From Chitinophagaceae bacterium (GTDB lineage Bacteria > Bacteroidota > Bacteroidia > Chitinophagales > Chitinophagaceae), in contig JAMLHK010000006.1 in the NCBI GenBank assembly GCA_023957155.1, forward strand, positions 1 through 64,000: a DNA stretch of 64,000 nt. Direction: 5' to 3'. Each line of letters opens with the position of its first letter. The stretch's first letter is position 1. Positions 7,586 through 17,046 of this stretch are shown here, piece by piece. The notes below the pieces were generated by a model that saw only the letters and a list, made by a program, of their open reading frames with translations, did not search any database and was not told where the DNA came from. The position numbers and the translations under genes are program-made.

Positions 7586-9436
7586 ATGGAAAAAGGAAAC
7601 ATCAGGGTACAAACGGAGAATATATTCCCTATTATTAAGAAATTTTTGTACAGTGAGCATGACATATTTTTGAGGGAACTGGTAAGTAATGCGGTTGACG
7701 CCACCCAAAAGCTGAAGATGCTCTCTTCCATCGGAGAGGCTAAGGGTGAGCTTGGTGAATTGCGGATAGACGTGAAGCTTGATGCGGAAGCAAAAACGCT
7801 GACGATCTCCGACAAGGGAGTGGGTATGACGGCCGGTGAAGTAGATAAATATCTTAACCAGGTGGCCTTTAGTGGTGCAGAAGAATTTCTGCAAAAGTAT
7901 AAAGGGCAGGCAGAGGGTGCTATAATCGGTCATTTCGGGCTGGGATTTTACTCTTCATTTATGGTGAGTGACAAAGTTGAGGTAATAACCCGGTCTTTCC
8001 GGCAGGATCAGCCTGCGGTAAAATGGGAGTGTGATGGCAGCCCGGCATTTACGCTGGAAGAAACGGAAAAAGCCGAACGGGGCACCGATATTGTGCTGCA
8101 TATAAATGAAGAAAGCAAAGCCTTCCTGGAAGCAGATAAAATAAGGCAGATCCTGGAAAAATTTTGCCGGTTTTTACCCGTGCCGATCTTTTTTGAAGAA
8201 AAGCAGATCAACAATACTTCTCCGGCATGGACAAAAAAGCCATCCGAGCTGACGGCAGAAGACTATCAGCATTTTTATAAAGAATTATACCCGTATAACG
8301 AAACGCCGTTATTCTGGATACATCTTAATGTGGATTATCCTTTTAACCTTACCGGTATTTTGTATTTCCCTAAAATAAAGCAGAGCTATGAAATACAAAA
8401 AGACAAAATACAGTTATACAGCAACCAGGTTTTTGTTACCGAAGAGGTGAAAGATATTGTACCGGAATTCCTGATGCTTCTTCAGGGGGTTATTGATTCG
8501 CCCGACATCCCGCTTAATGTAAGTCGCAGCTATTTACAGGGAGATCCGAATGTGAAGAAAATCAACAATCATATTACAAAGAAAGTGGCGGATAAGCTGG
8601 AGGAGATTTTCAGGAAAGACAGGAAGGAGTTTGAAGAAAAATGGGAGCATATCGGGCTATTTGTGAAATACGGTATGATGACGGATGATAAATTCTTTGA
8701 ACGTGCCAATACCTTTCACCTGTTTGAAGATGTGGAAGGCGGGAAATTTTATACCCTGGAAGAATACCGTTCCGCTACGGAATCTCTCCAGAAAAACAAA
8801 GAGGGCAAGCTCGTTATATTATATACCACCAACCCGGTACAGCAGGATGCTTATATTCAACAGGCAAAAGATAAAGGGTATATCGTGGTGAAGATGGAGA
8901 CCCTGATTGATGCGGCATTTATCGGGCAGATTGAAAATAAATGGGAAAATGTGCATTTCACCCGTGTAGATGCCGATATTACGGATAACCTGATAGACAA
9001 GCAGGAGAACGAGGAAACGGTATTGAATAAAAGCGATATGGAAGCGTTAAAGAAGCTGTTTGATATAAAAATACCCGAGATCAATATGTCGGTTGAAGTG
9101 AAAGGACTAAGTCCGGAAGCTCCGCCGGTGGTGGCTACCCGTCCTGAATTTATGCGCCGGATGAAAGATATGGCGGCTGCAGGTGGACCAATGACTGCTT
9201 TTTATGCTAATATGCCGGATGAAGTTACGCTTACGGTTAATGGTAATCATGCCTTGTTTCAGCAAATATTAGCAGAAAGCGATACCGGAAAAAAAGAAAA
9301 GGTTGTTCATAATCTGGCTGATCTTGCTTTATTATCACAGGGGCTGCTGAAAGGCAATAGTCTTACCGAATTTATTAACCGTAGCGTGGAGCTGATGTCG
9401 GGCGGAAAGAAAACCAAGATTATTCTCGAAAACTGA
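7586..9436 (+). CDS. htpG: Molecular chaperone HtpG (Hsp90)
   Basis: Bacterial Hsp90, an ATP-dependent cytoplasmic chaperone, 616 residues. The N-terminal GHKL ATPase is complete: FLRELVSNAVDA (helix with the catalytic Glu and the Asn), DKGVGMT, and the lid motif IGHFGLGFYSSF. The middle-domain Arg region SRSYLQGD follows, then a shortened C-terminal dimerisation domain. Monocistronic: it diverges from rpsF and converges with the DUF1648 gene 26 bp downstream. No clear CIRCE-type inverted repeat is seen upstream. Confidence 0.98.
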   Translation: MEKGNIRVQTENIFPIIKKFLYSEHDIFLRELVSNAVDATQKLKMLSSIGEAKGELGELRIDVKLDAEAKTLTISDKGVGMTAGEVDKYLNQVAFSGAEEFLQKYKGQAEGAIIGHFGLGFYSSFMVSDKVEVITRSFRQDQPAVKWECDGSPAFTLEETEKAERGTDIVLHINEESKAFLEADKIRQILEKFCRFLPVPIFFEEKQINNTSPAWTKKPSELTAEDYQHFYKELYPYNETPLFWIHLNVDYPFNLTGILYFPKIKQSYEIQKDKIQLYSNQVFVTEEVKDIVPEFLMLLQGVIDSPDIPLNVSRSYLQGDPNVKKINNHITKKVADKLEEIFRKDRKEFEEKWEHIGLFVKYGMMTDDKFFERANTFHLFEDVEGGKFYTLEEYRSATESLQKNKEGKLVILYTTNPVQQDAYIQQAKDKGYIVVKMETLIDAAFIGQIENKWENVHFTRVDADITDNLIDKQENEETVLNKSDMEALKKLFDIKIPEINMSVEVKGLSPEAPPVVATRPEFMRRMKDMAAAGGPMTAFYANMPDEVTLTVNGNHALFQQILAESDTGKKEKVVHNLADLALLSQGLLKGNSLTEFINRSVELMSGGKKTKIILEN

Positions 9437-9462
9437 CCTGTTATAGTCGGGGTCTATTGTCG

Positions 9463-9966
9463 TTATTGTTTCGTTGTTTTAAATGATTGTATCATAAAGT
9501 AGGTCAACGGTATAAAAATCAATCCTAATGTCAATGGAACAAACCAAACACCAAGCCCGCTTGTTTGCCCGTTTACATTTCTGATTGTTTGCAACACAAT
9601 CAATCCAAAAATGAAAACTAAAACAAACTTTAGATACCTGACCATTCGTGTCGCGTTGGTATATTGTCTTAATGCGTTGTCCTGGCTTATGTTGACGGGA
9701 TAACTAAAAATATGTGGAAATTTGTTCAAGATGGTCAGCCCGGTAAAAAGAGCCGTTGCAACTAACGGTAAAGCCAAAATGTTGCCTTTTCCGCCAAAAC
9801 CGTCTGCTTTTCCTGCCGTGTTGTAATGTATTGGAATCGTGTCGGGCAGGCTGGTATAGTTTGTGATGGTCAAAATCCAAATTGCAAGAATTGAAACCCA
9901 GCCAAGAATTTCAAGTGTCTTGTCCGTTGTTGTAAGTTCTAATTTTATTTTTGGTCTTTCGTTCAT
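9463..9966 (-). CDS. DUF1648 membrane protein
   Basis: A small membrane protein of 167 residues from the ATG at 9966; a TTG three codons upstream (9975) is a weaker start. Residues about 33-50 carry the DUF1648 signature LPDTIPIHYNTAGKADGFG. There are about four hydrophobic segments: one before the signature, then near 58-75, 105-125 and 135-155. Some DUF1648 proteins relate to the immunity/sensor protein SdpI, but no function can be given here. It is the last gene of a three-gene minus-strand cassette whose composition looks more AT-rich than its surroundings. Confidence 0.85.
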   Translation of the reverse strand: MNERPKIKLELTTTDKTLEILGWVSILAIWILTITNYTSLPDTIPIHYNTAGKADGFGGKGNILALPLVATALFTGLTILNKFPHIFSYPVNISQDNALRQYTNATRMVRYLKFVLVFIFGLIVLQTIRNVNGQTSGLGVWFVPLTLGLIFIPLTYFMIQSFKTTKQ

Positions 9967-10024
9967 GTCGTTCAAATTTGTGCGATTGATCGGGGCATTG
10001 GCAATATCTTGTTGGCGGCTGCTT

Positions 10025-10714
10025 TTATTTTTTCAGTTGTTGCATTACCACTTTCGCTATTTCTTTTGAACTGAACGGATTTTGTCCTGTAATGAGATTT
10101 CCGTCAACAAGCACTTTTGAAGTCATTGGAATAAATGCTTTTTTGTAGTTTGAGCTTCTTTGTTTCAGTTCTGCTTCCAGGTTGAACGGAACTTCTTTTT
10201 TTCGTCTGGCAAGGCTTTCTTCAAACCAATTAAACCCTGTGATTGTTTTGTCTTTGATTAAATATGCTCCGTTTGACAATTTTACGTTTAACAGTCCGCC
10301 AACGCCATGACATACTGCTGCAACAATTTTGTTGTTTTCGTAATGCTGTCTGATGATAGTTTGAAGTGTCGTATCATTAGGAAAGTCATACATCGTGCCA
10401 TGCCCACCTGCCAAATATACACAGTCATATTGCTGCCCTGAAACTTCGCTTAAACTTTTCGTGTGTTTCAGCAATTCTCTGAATGAACGGTCTGCCCAAT
10501 AATCTTTGGTTACTTTATCCAATACCATTGGTTTCAGGCTTTCAGGGTCAATAGGTGTGTTTCCGCCTTTTGTGCTTGCGATTGTTATGTCGTAGCCCTG
10601 CTCTTTGGCAAGATGGTAAATGTGCGTCAGTTCGCTCAGCCATAAACCTGTTTCCAGGTTGCCGTTTTCATACATTGAAACGCTGGTAACTATCATTAAG
10701 ATTTTCATCATCAT
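10025..10714 (-). CDS. DJ-1/PfpI (class I glutamine amidotransferase-like) protein
   Basis: A protein of the DJ-1/PfpI superfamily, close to Hsp31-like stress proteins. The nucleophile elbow is AAVCHGVGG (Cys around residue 120) and the oxyanion/Glu region shows VYLAGGHGTMYDF. Family activities include deglycase/glyoxalase and holdase functions, and the substrate is not predictable. Three consecutive ATG codons occur at 10714-10706; I prefer this cluster because the upstream ATG at 10741 would overlap the next gene by 14 bp and adds a tail (SNYERTKT) before the first strand KILMIVTS. It is the middle gene of the 9.46-11.66 kb cassette. Confidence 0.85.
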   Translation of the reverse strand: MMMKILMIVTSVSMYENGNLETGLWLSELTHIYHLAKEQGYDITIASTKGGNTPIDPESLKPMVLDKVTKDYWADRSFRELLKHTKSLSEVSGQQYDCVYLAGGHGTMYDFPNDTTLQTIIRQHYENNKIVAAVCHGVGGLLNVKLSNGAYLIKDKTITGFNWFEESLARRKKEVPFNLEAELKQRSSNYKKAFIPMTSKVLVDGNLITGQNPFSSKEIAKVVMQQLKK

Positions 10715-10727
10715 TGTTTTTGTTCGT

Positions 10728-11660
10728 TCATAATTTGACAATACCTTCCTGATAGCTTGTTAATTTAAAATCAGGAAATCGCTTTTTGAATTTATCGGAA
10801 ATAAAAATGTTGTCATATTGGTAGCGTGGCAGAAGTTCCTGCAATTCTTTTGCTTGTTTGTTGAATAAACTGCCAAGTTTAAATTGCCACATTTTTATGA
10901 CTGAATAATTGAGCTTTTTTTGACCGGACTGTCCGTCCGGCAGGTAAATTTTTGAAGCAAGATTTATCAATTCTTTGTAAGTAAGCCTGTTGTCATCGCA
11001 AGGCAAATGCCACGTTTGATGATACGCATCCGGTGTATTACCGATCAACGCCATTGCCCGGCTTGCATCGGGTGTCCAGATCAAAGTCCTTTTTGTATTG
11101 TCGTTAATTGGAACTTTCAATTTTTTACCTTGTTTAATGTTGTCAAAAATCAACGTGTTGGTTATGCTTTGTGTTTTGCCTGTGCCGTAAAATTCTGGTG
11201 CCCTGCAAATAACCGCTTCAATGCTTTTTTTGTTCATCTCGTCTAACAACATTGTCGCCATTTGTGCTCTTACAGTTGATTTTTGTCCGACAGGGACAAA
11301 CGGACTTTCCTCTGTCTGCGGTTCGCTGGTTTTGGCATACATATAGGTATTGTCAAAAAATACCAATTTGCACTGATGTTTTTTACAGGCTTCAATTACA
11401 TTCTTCATCATGACAGGAAACTGTTCCATCCACATTTGAGCGTTCATTGGTAAACCTACGGTCAGGTAAGCAATTTCGCTACCTGCAACAGCTTTGTCCG
11501 TTGCCTGGGCGTCTAATAAGTTTGCAGGGAACAGTTGGTCGGTATCATTTATCTTTTTAGGATTTCTGCTTACTAATCTGATATCAGTCGTATAGTTCCT
11601 GTGTAATTCCCTTGCCAACTCTTCGGCTATTTGTCCGTTTGCTCCGAGTATTGTCTGCAT
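10728..11660 (-). CDS. NAD-dependent epimerase/dehydratase family protein
   Basis: A 310-residue Rossmann-fold protein of the extended short-chain dehydrogenase class. The dinucleotide motif is ILGANGQIAEELA (GxxGxxA) at residues 4-16. The TYMY stretch near residue 105 lies where the strand before the active site usually is, and a clear YxxxK triad is not obvious, so it may be an atypical (NmrA/isomerase-like) member. Residues about 240-247 (LPDGQSGQ) are encoded by a palindromic, GC-rich repeat and look like an insertion. It is the first gene of the cassette with the DJ-1/PfpI and DUF1648 genes. Confidence 0.85.
   Translation of the reverse strand: MQTILGANGQIAEELARELHRNYTTDIRLVSRNPKKINDTDQLFPANLLDAQATDKAVAGSEIAYLTVGLPMNAQMWMEQFPVMMKNVIEACKKHQCKLVFFDNTYMYAKTSEPQTEESPFVPVGQKSTVRAQMATMLLDEMNKKSIEAVICRAPEFYGTGKTQSITNTLIFDNIKQGKKLKVPINDNTKRTLIWTPDASRAMALIGNTPDAYHQTWHLPCDDNRLTYKELINLASKIYLPDGQSGQKKLNYSVIKMWQFKLGSLFNKQAKELQELLPRYQYDNIFISDKFKKRFPDFKLTSYQEGIVKL
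10921..10944. repeat. Palindromic REP-like element inside a coding sequence
   Basis: The core CCGGAC (10924-10929) and GTCCGG (10935-10940) form an inverted repeat in a GC-rich island within the AT-rich epimerase gene. On the coding strand it reads in frame as LPDGQSGQ. A related unit starting TGACCGGAC occurs at 11750-11770 just upstream of the same gene. Confidence 0.55.
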
Positions 11661-11730
11661 ATCGTTTAATGTCTGTTCTTTTGGTTTGAGGATCGGTCAT
11701 AAAATTACCGCTAATATGTGTATTGGTAGT

Positions 11731-11775
11731 ATACCGGCGGACACCCGCCTGACCGGACAGACAGGCCCGGGGTAT
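11731..11775. repeat. GC-rich imperfect stem-loop, REP-like, upstream of the epimerase gene
   Basis: An outer inverted pair (ATACC at 11731-11735, GGTAT at 11771-11775) encloses a hairpin GGCGG-ACAC-CCGCC (11736-11749) and a TGACCGGAC unit shared with the element at 10921-10944. It sits in the 156-bp gap between the epimerase gene and the methyltransferase gene. Confidence 0.5.
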
Positions 11776-11816
11776 CGAAACCGCCACAATCACAAATGCT
11801 CAGCCGGGAACTGATG

Positions 11817-12494
11817 TCAGCCCTCTTTTTTCAGGATCACGGCGTCTATCCATTTTAGCTTTCGTTTTCGATATACCGGCTCGTATTCATATTCAAAGAA
11901 GGTGTCTATGTATTTCGGACTGGCATATAAAAAGTAGACAATTCGCGGATGTTGTGCTAATGAAATATTTATCTTTTCGAGAATATGGGAGATGATCTCA
12001 TCACTGAACGGGTTGAACAGGAAGAAAACACTTTCATCGGGCCGGATATCATAGTCAAGCACATTGCGGCATTGCAACCTGTATTCCATCTTCGGGAATT
12101 GTTTTTGTAATGCCTGCAAATGTATTTCGGCTATATTACAGACCTCTTCAGCAAAATCAACACCGCTGATGCGGGTAAATCCATAGTGGGCGGCAACTAC
12201 CAGCGCTCTGCCTTTTCCGCAGCCCAGGTCTGTAAATGAAGTTTCATCGGTAAGTGTACGCAGTTTGTTCAGCAGGGCTTCCAGGATAAAATAATTTACC
12301 GCCTCATATCTTGATGACTGTGCCAGATCTCCATCGGTGATAGTGAGGGTAGAGAGCTCTGCCGGTTTTGAAGTTATAATCCCGTATCTCCTTTCTCCTC
12401 TTATTTCGTGCCAGATCATAAAACCTGCCAGTACCGGGTTCCAGTTGACGGCATAATACCAGAATAGCTTGATATAGTTAATCCATTTTTTCAA
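11817..12494 (-). CDS. Class I SAM-dependent methyltransferase
   Basis: A 225-residue methyltransferase with SAM motif I FTDLGCGKGRA (about residues 87-97) followed by the acidic end of strand 2, ISGVDFAEE. The C-terminal half has the usual alternating strands (VFFLFNPFS, IVYFLYASP). The substrate is unknown. The start is TTG and overlaps the recJ stop as TTGA, so the two genes are translationally coupled. No ATG occurs before residue 26, and the N-terminal MKKWINYIKLFW segment looks conserved-type rather than artefactual. Confidence 0.85.
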   Translation of the reverse strand: MKKWINYIKLFWYYAVNWNPVLAGFMIWHEIRGERRYGIITSKPAELSTLTITDGDLAQSSRYEAVNYFILEALLNKLRTLTDETSFTDLGCGKGRALVVAAHYGFTRISGVDFAEEVCNIAEIHLQALQKQFPKMEYRLQCRNVLDYDIRPDESVFFLFNPFSDEIISHILEKINISLAQHPRIVYFLYASPKYIDTFFEYEYEPVYRKRKLKWIDAVILKKEG

Positions 12495-14200
12495 GATAAG
12501 GATGATCTGAAATCAATAATTTTTAATTGCAGGCTTTTCCCGCCATTCCATTCGTTTTCATCTATGGTAAAAACGATATCAACGGGTTGCCCCGATCGCA
12601 GCATGTCAAACTGTTCTGCCATATTAAATCCTATGCCGCTCATCGTGGTGTTTTTTTGTCTTAGGGAAAATCTGATATGCTGCTCCTTTACTACCCTGGA
12701 ATATCCCGTATCAGTAACCGCCCTGCAAATAAAAACAGGCCGGAGATTCCCTGGACCGAACGGTTCCATCTGGCAGATGATCTTATAGAAAACAGGCTGA
12801 ATATCGGAGAGTTCAATAGTGGCGTCTATTACGATCTCCGGGATCAGTTGAGCGGGCGTGATGCGGTTGGATACGACCTCTTCAAACTTGTAGCTGAAGG
12901 CTTCCACTTTATCGGGGAGCATCGTCATGCCGGCTGCGGCAAAATGTCCGCCGTATCCCAACAGGTGTTCCCTGCAGGCGTGTATGGCTTCATACAAATT
13001 AAACCCGGGCACACTCCTTGCACTGCCGGCCACAACTTCACCGCTTTGCGTGAGCACCACGGTAGGGCGGAAATATTTTTCAATTAGTCTTGAGGCCACG
13101 ATACCTACAACGCCCTTATGCCAGTGAGGCTGGTAAACCACGGTGGTTTTTCGCTGTATGAGCCGGCTGTCATTCTCTATTATGTTCAGGGCCTGTTCGG
13201 TAATGCTGCTGTCGGCTTCCTTCCTGTCGTGGTTGTCAGAATGGAGCATACCGGCATATTCGAGGGCTTTGGTATAATCTTCTTCAATAAACAGCCGGAC
13301 AACTTTATGGGCATCATCCATGCGCCCGGCTGCATTTATGCGGGGAGCAATAACAAAAACGAGATCATTAATGTGCATCTCTGCTTTTTGAAACCCGCTT
13401 AGCTCCATGAGCGCTTTTATACCGGGAGAAGGATGGGTGTTTACCTTTTTTAAGCCGTAATAGGCCAATATTCTGTTCTCTCCGGTCATGGGCACAATAT
13501 CAGCGGCGATAGCTGTAGCTACCAGGTCAAGATAATCAAAGCACTCATCCGCTTTAAGCCCTAACCGGTTACCTAATGCACAGATCAGCTTAAATCCTAC
13601 CCCGCAGCCACACAGTTCCTTATAGGGATAAGTGCAGTCTTTTTGCTTTGGGTTCAATATGGCTACGGCCGGGGGCAGCTCGTCATCGGGTAAGTGGTGA
13701 TCGCAGACAATAAAATCCACACCTTGCATCCTGGCGTACCTGATCAGTTCTACCGATTTGATACCGCAGTCCAGTGCTATGATGAGGGTGATATTATTTT
13801 CTATGGCAAAGTCAATACCTTCTTTGGAAACGCCGTAGCCTTCCCGGTAGCGGTGAGGGATATAAAACCTGACATGTTCAGGGAGGTAGATCTTTTGCAG
13901 AAAGCGAAACATACAGGAAACGGCAGTAGTGCCGTCTACATCGTAGTCGCCGAAAACGAGGATCTGTTCTTTTCTTTCAAAGGCGGTAGTTATCCTCAGA
14001 ACCGCCCGATCCATATCCTTCATCAAAAACGGGTCATGTAATCCGGATAACTGCGGGCGAAAATAGTTTTTAGCTGCTTCAAAAGTGTCTATTCCTCTCT
14101 GTACCAGTATCTGACAAAGCCGGGGATGTATTCCAAGCGCATCGGAGAGATGCGCAACCTTCTCCTCCGGGGGCTCCAGTATGTGCCATCTTTTTTCCAT
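12491..14200 (-). CDS. recJ: Single-stranded-DNA-specific exonuclease RecJ
   Basis: The 5'-3' exonuclease of recombination and mismatch repair, 569 residues. The DHH-family motifs are present: GDYDVDGTTA (about 82-91), LDCGIKS, and the DHH signature VCDHHLPD. These are followed by the DHHA1 motif GYGGHFAAAGMT and the OB-fold C-terminal region. Length agrees with the family. It overlaps the methyltransferase downstream by 4 bp and is 17 bp after the polyprenyl synthase stop. Confidence 0.97.
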   Translation of the reverse strand: MEKRWHILEPPEEKVAHLSDALGIHPRLCQILVQRGIDTFEAAKNYFRPQLSGLHDPFLMKDMDRAVLRITTAFERKEQILVFGDYDVDGTTAVSCMFRFLQKIYLPEHVRFYIPHRYREGYGVSKEGIDFAIENNITLIIALDCGIKSVELIRYARMQGVDFIVCDHHLPDDELPPAVAILNPKQKDCTYPYKELCGCGVGFKLICALGNRLGLKADECFDYLDLVATAIAADIVPMTGENRILAYYGLKKVNTHPSPGIKALMELSGFQKAEMHINDLVFVIAPRINAAGRMDDAHKVVRLFIEEDYTKALEYAGMLHSDNHDRKEADSSITEQALNIIENDSRLIQRKTTVVYQPHWHKGVVGIVASRLIEKYFRPTVVLTQSGEVVAGSARSVPGFNLYEAIHACREHLLGYGGHFAAAGMTMLPDKVEAFSYKFEEVVSNRITPAQLIPEIVIDATIELSDIQPVFYKIICQMEPFGPGNLRPVFICRAVTDTGYSRVVKEQHIRFSLRQKNTTMSGIGFNMAEQFDMLRSGQPVDIVFTIDENEWNGGKSLQLKIIDFRSSLS

Positions 14201-14217
14201 GCCGGTGTTTTTTCGGG

Positions 14218-15180
14218 TTAATGCTTTCTGTCTGTCGTGTAATTTACCATTTCTTCCAATGCATCGCGTATCTCCGAGGGAGGAAATTCATGTAAGATGG
14301 AAAGCGCCTTGTCCCGGTAGGCTGTCATTTTCCGGATACCGTATTCTATTCCTCCGGATTGTATTACGTTTTCAATTACGTAGTTGACTTTTTCTTTTCG
14401 GCGGTTCTGGTTTTTTATGATATAAATGAGTTCTCTCCGTTTGGATGGGTCGGCATGCTGAAGGGTATATATCAGGGGGAGGGTAAGCTTTTTTTCTTTG
14501 ATATCGTTGCCTGTAGGTTTGCCGATGCTGTCGTTCCCGTAGTCAAAAAGGTCGTCTTTTATCTGAAAAGCGATGCCTGTATATTCACCGAACTGCCTGA
14601 GCTTTTCGGTCGTATCTTCATTTTGTGCACCCGACCAGGCGCCTGCAGCACAGGCCGATGCCAGCAGGGAGGCTGTTTTGGTTTTAATGATCTCAAAATA
14701 AATATCCTCATTTATATTCAGGCCCCTTGCTTTTTCTATTTGCAACAGCTCTCCTTCACTCATCTGGCGCACAGCGTCAGACAAAATATGCAGGATCCGG
14801 TAATCACCTCCGTCCAGCGAAAGCAGCAGCCCTTTGCTTAAAAGGTAGTCTCCTACCAATACGGATACCTTTGACTTCCAAAGCGCATAAGTAGAAAAGA
14901 ATCCCCTTCTTTCATACGATTCATCCACCACATCGTCATGTACCAGGCTGGCCGTGTGCAGGAGCTCTACCAGCGAGGCTGCCCGGTAAGTGGCATCGTT
15001 GATTTCCCCGGCAAGCTTTGCTGACAGCAGTACAAACATGGGGCGAAGCTGTTTTCCCTTGCGTTTTACAATATACTGCATTATCCGGTCAAGTAATGGT
15101 ACATTGCTTTTTACGGATGCCTTGAACTTTGATTCAAATATGCCCAGCTCATTTGCTATGATTTTCTTTGCTATATTCAT
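14218..15180 (-). CDS. Polyprenyl diphosphate synthase
   Basis: A trans-polyprenyl diphosphate synthase (octaprenyl/heptaprenyl type), making the side chain of the respiratory quinone. The first Asp-rich motif is LVHDDVVDE and the second is QIKDDLFDYG, with GKQLRP near the N-terminus and a KKLTLP helix after the second motif. I chose the ATG at 15180 (MNIAKKII); the longer frame from 15213 adds an unlikely hydrophobic-Cys tail. It heads a recJ-methyltransferase run on the minus strand and diverges from the OmpA-like gene. Confidence 0.93.
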   Translation of the reverse strand: MNIAKKIIANELGIFESKFKASVKSNVPLLDRIMQYIVKRKGKQLRPMFVLLSAKLAGEINDATYRAASLVELLHTASLVHDDVVDESYERRGFFSTYALWKSKVSVLVGDYLLSKGLLLSLDGGDYRILHILSDAVRQMSEGELLQIEKARGLNINEDIYFEIIKTKTASLLASACAAGAWSGAQNEDTTEKLRQFGEYTGIAFQIKDDLFDYGNDSIGKPTGNDIKEKKLTLPLIYTLQHADPSKRRELIYIIKNQNRRKEKVNYVIENVIQSGGIEYGIRKMTAYRDKALSILHEFPPSEIRDALEEMVNYTTDRKH

Positions 15181-15275
15181 CGTATTAAAAAAAAGGCATA
15201 AATGTTGCAACAAGTCATATATTGCATACAGATAAAAGCTGCAAGTTAACAGTGTAATTTATTATTTTTAAAAAA

Positions 15276-15306
15276 TTTGATATTTGGCGGTCAATCAATA
15301 CTTTTG
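15276..15306 (+). promoter_or_regulatory. Bacteroidetes-type promoter of the OmpA-like gene
   Basis: TTTG (15276-15279), a 19-nt spacer, then TACTTTTG (15299-15306), a full match to the Bacteroidetes -33/-7 consensus. Transcription should begin near 15312, giving a leader of about 44 nt. Confidence 0.8.
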
Positions 15307-15355
15307 CATGTAATTTTTTAAGACTACTGAATTTCATTCACAAATTTTAGACGTT

Positions 15356-17017
15356 ATGGCAACCAGAAGAATTTTATGGCTACTTGGGATATTTACTTTG
15401 ATAACCTCGTACCTGTTTGCCCAGGAAACAACTGGTAGCTATGACTGGAGGGATTCATCCTTAATACCTTCCAGGAGATTAGCCCAGCATAATGAGTTTC
15501 TGAATAACCAGTATAATTTCCCGGCAAAGCCGAGAAATCAGTGGGAGCTGGGTTTAAAAGTGGGTACCTTTAATGTATTAGGAGATGTGGCTTCACAGTT
15601 TCCTACGCCCGGTTTTGGCGTACATGTAAGGAAATCGCTTGGATATCTCTTCTCTTTGCGTGGTGAATATATTTATGGAATGGCAGGGGGCGTCAACTGG
15701 AAAGCCAGAACATCCGGGTTCGCCAACCATTGGCGCGATGCAGGATATGTTGCCGGTGACCGGGTGTTTGATAATTATAAAACCAGGGTACAGGATCTTT
15801 CTTTACAGGGCGTATTTACTTTTAATAATATTCGTTTTCACAAAGCCAAATCCGGATTTGTTGTGTATTTGCTCGGAGGTGTGGGAGCGACCACGTATGA
15901 AACTAAAACCAATGTGACCACGGATGGCGGCGCCAAGCATAATTTCAATTCTATAGGACTTAGCAACGTGTATAAAGACAGGAGACAAACCATAAAAGAT
16001 GTTAAAAAACTGCTGGATGCCGGGAGCTATAATGTTATTGCAGAAAATGACGGCGATGCCCGGGCTAAGCTGTTTGGACAAACACTTCGGTTTTCCAGGA
16101 CACTGGGAGTGGGTATTGCTGTTAAGTTGAGCGACCGGTTAAATCTGGCGTTGGAAGACCGGATGACCTTTATTGGTGATGATCTGCTGGATGGTGTACG
16201 CTGGCAGAATGTAAGCTCTCCGGGTAATCCCAATACGGGAAGAGTGCTTACGCCTGATAATGATGTATACAACTATGCCAGCCTGGGGTTGAATATCAAC
16301 CTGGGTTCCAGCTCCAAGTCTGTTCAGCCGTTGTGGTGGCTCAATCCCCTGGATTATGCATACAGCGAGCTTAATTCTCCCAAGCACATGAAAATACCCA
16401 AGCCGGTATTGGATGACAGCGATGGCGATGGCGTTCCTGACCAGTTTGATATGGAGCCCAATACACCTGCCGGAGCGCCGGTTGACAGCCATGGTGTTAG
16501 CAGGGATACAGATGGCGATGGCGTACCTGATTATAAAGATAAAGAACTGATCACCCCAACTATTTGCCAGCCGGTAGATGCCGATGGAGTAGGTAAGTGC
16601 CCATGTCCCGATGAATCCTGCTTTGATGGTTATTCCAGGAGAGGTGGCGGAGATTGCGGAATAGGTGATTTACCAAGTATTTCATTCAGTGCTAAAGCGT
16701 ATAAACTGTCTAAAGATGCCGAAGCAGTACTGGCAAATGTGGCAGAACGTTTAAGGCAGAATCCCAATTGTAAAGTAGTGGTAACCAGTTATTCCTGCGA
16801 GCCTTCAAAATCGGCACAGCAGTTAAGCTGGGACAGGGTGAACGTAGTAATCAACTACCTGGTAGAAAAGCAGGGTATCAGCTCCGACCGCTTAATATTT
16901 AAGTATGGTGAGATGGGTGGTGATTGCAATACCGTAGATCTTAGATCTGCTGAAGTGGGCGATGAAGGACCGAATACGGTTCCGGCACCTCATCCTAATC
17001 TGAGAAGAAGGGGATAA
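15356..17017 (+). CDS. OmpA-family outer membrane protein with thrombospondin type 3 repeats
   Basis: A 553-residue outer membrane protein. It has a signal peptide (cleavage probably after LFA, about residue 22), an N-terminal beta-barrel-like half with many amphipathic strands and glycines, then calcium-binding thrombospondin type 3 repeats (DSDGDGVPDQFD and DTDGDGVPDYKD, about 355-410), a Cys-rich linker, and a C-terminal OmpA domain (about 440-540) that normally binds peptidoglycan. It is preceded by a perfect promoter and followed by a strong terminator, so it is a monocistronic and probably highly expressed gene. Confidence 0.92.
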   Translation: MATRRILWLLGIFTLITSYLFAQETTGSYDWRDSSLIPSRRLAQHNEFLNNQYNFPAKPRNQWELGLKVGTFNVLGDVASQFPTPGFGVHVRKSLGYLFSLRGEYIYGMAGGVNWKARTSGFANHWRDAGYVAGDRVFDNYKTRVQDLSLQGVFTFNNIRFHKAKSGFVVYLLGGVGATTYETKTNVTTDGGAKHNFNSIGLSNVYKDRRQTIKDVKKLLDAGSYNVIAENDGDARAKLFGQTLRFSRTLGVGIAVKLSDRLNLALEDRMTFIGDDLLDGVRWQNVSSPGNPNTGRVLTPDNDVYNYASLGLNINLGSSSKSVQPLWWLNPLDYAYSELNSPKHMKIPKPVLDDSDGDGVPDQFDMEPNTPAGAPVDSHGVSRDTDGDGVPDYKDKELITPTICQPVDADGVGKCPCPDESCFDGYSRRGGGDCGIGDLPSISFSAKAYKLSKDAEAVLANVAERLRQNPNCKVVVTSYSCEPSKSAQQLSWDRVNVVINYLVEKQGISSDRLIFKYGEMGGDCNTVDLRSAEVGDEGPNTVPAPHPNLRRRG

Positions 17018-17046
17018 TATATTGAGCATCATTGATTAAGCATATT

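Noticed and set aside
9463..11660. Integrative element around the AT-rich cassette
   Set aside because: No integrase, tRNA end or direct repeats could be seen at the borders, only palindromes.
14359..14841. 160-codon plus-strand frame inside the polyprenyl synthase gene
   Set aside because: Antisense shadow of a gene with both Asp-rich catalytic motifs.
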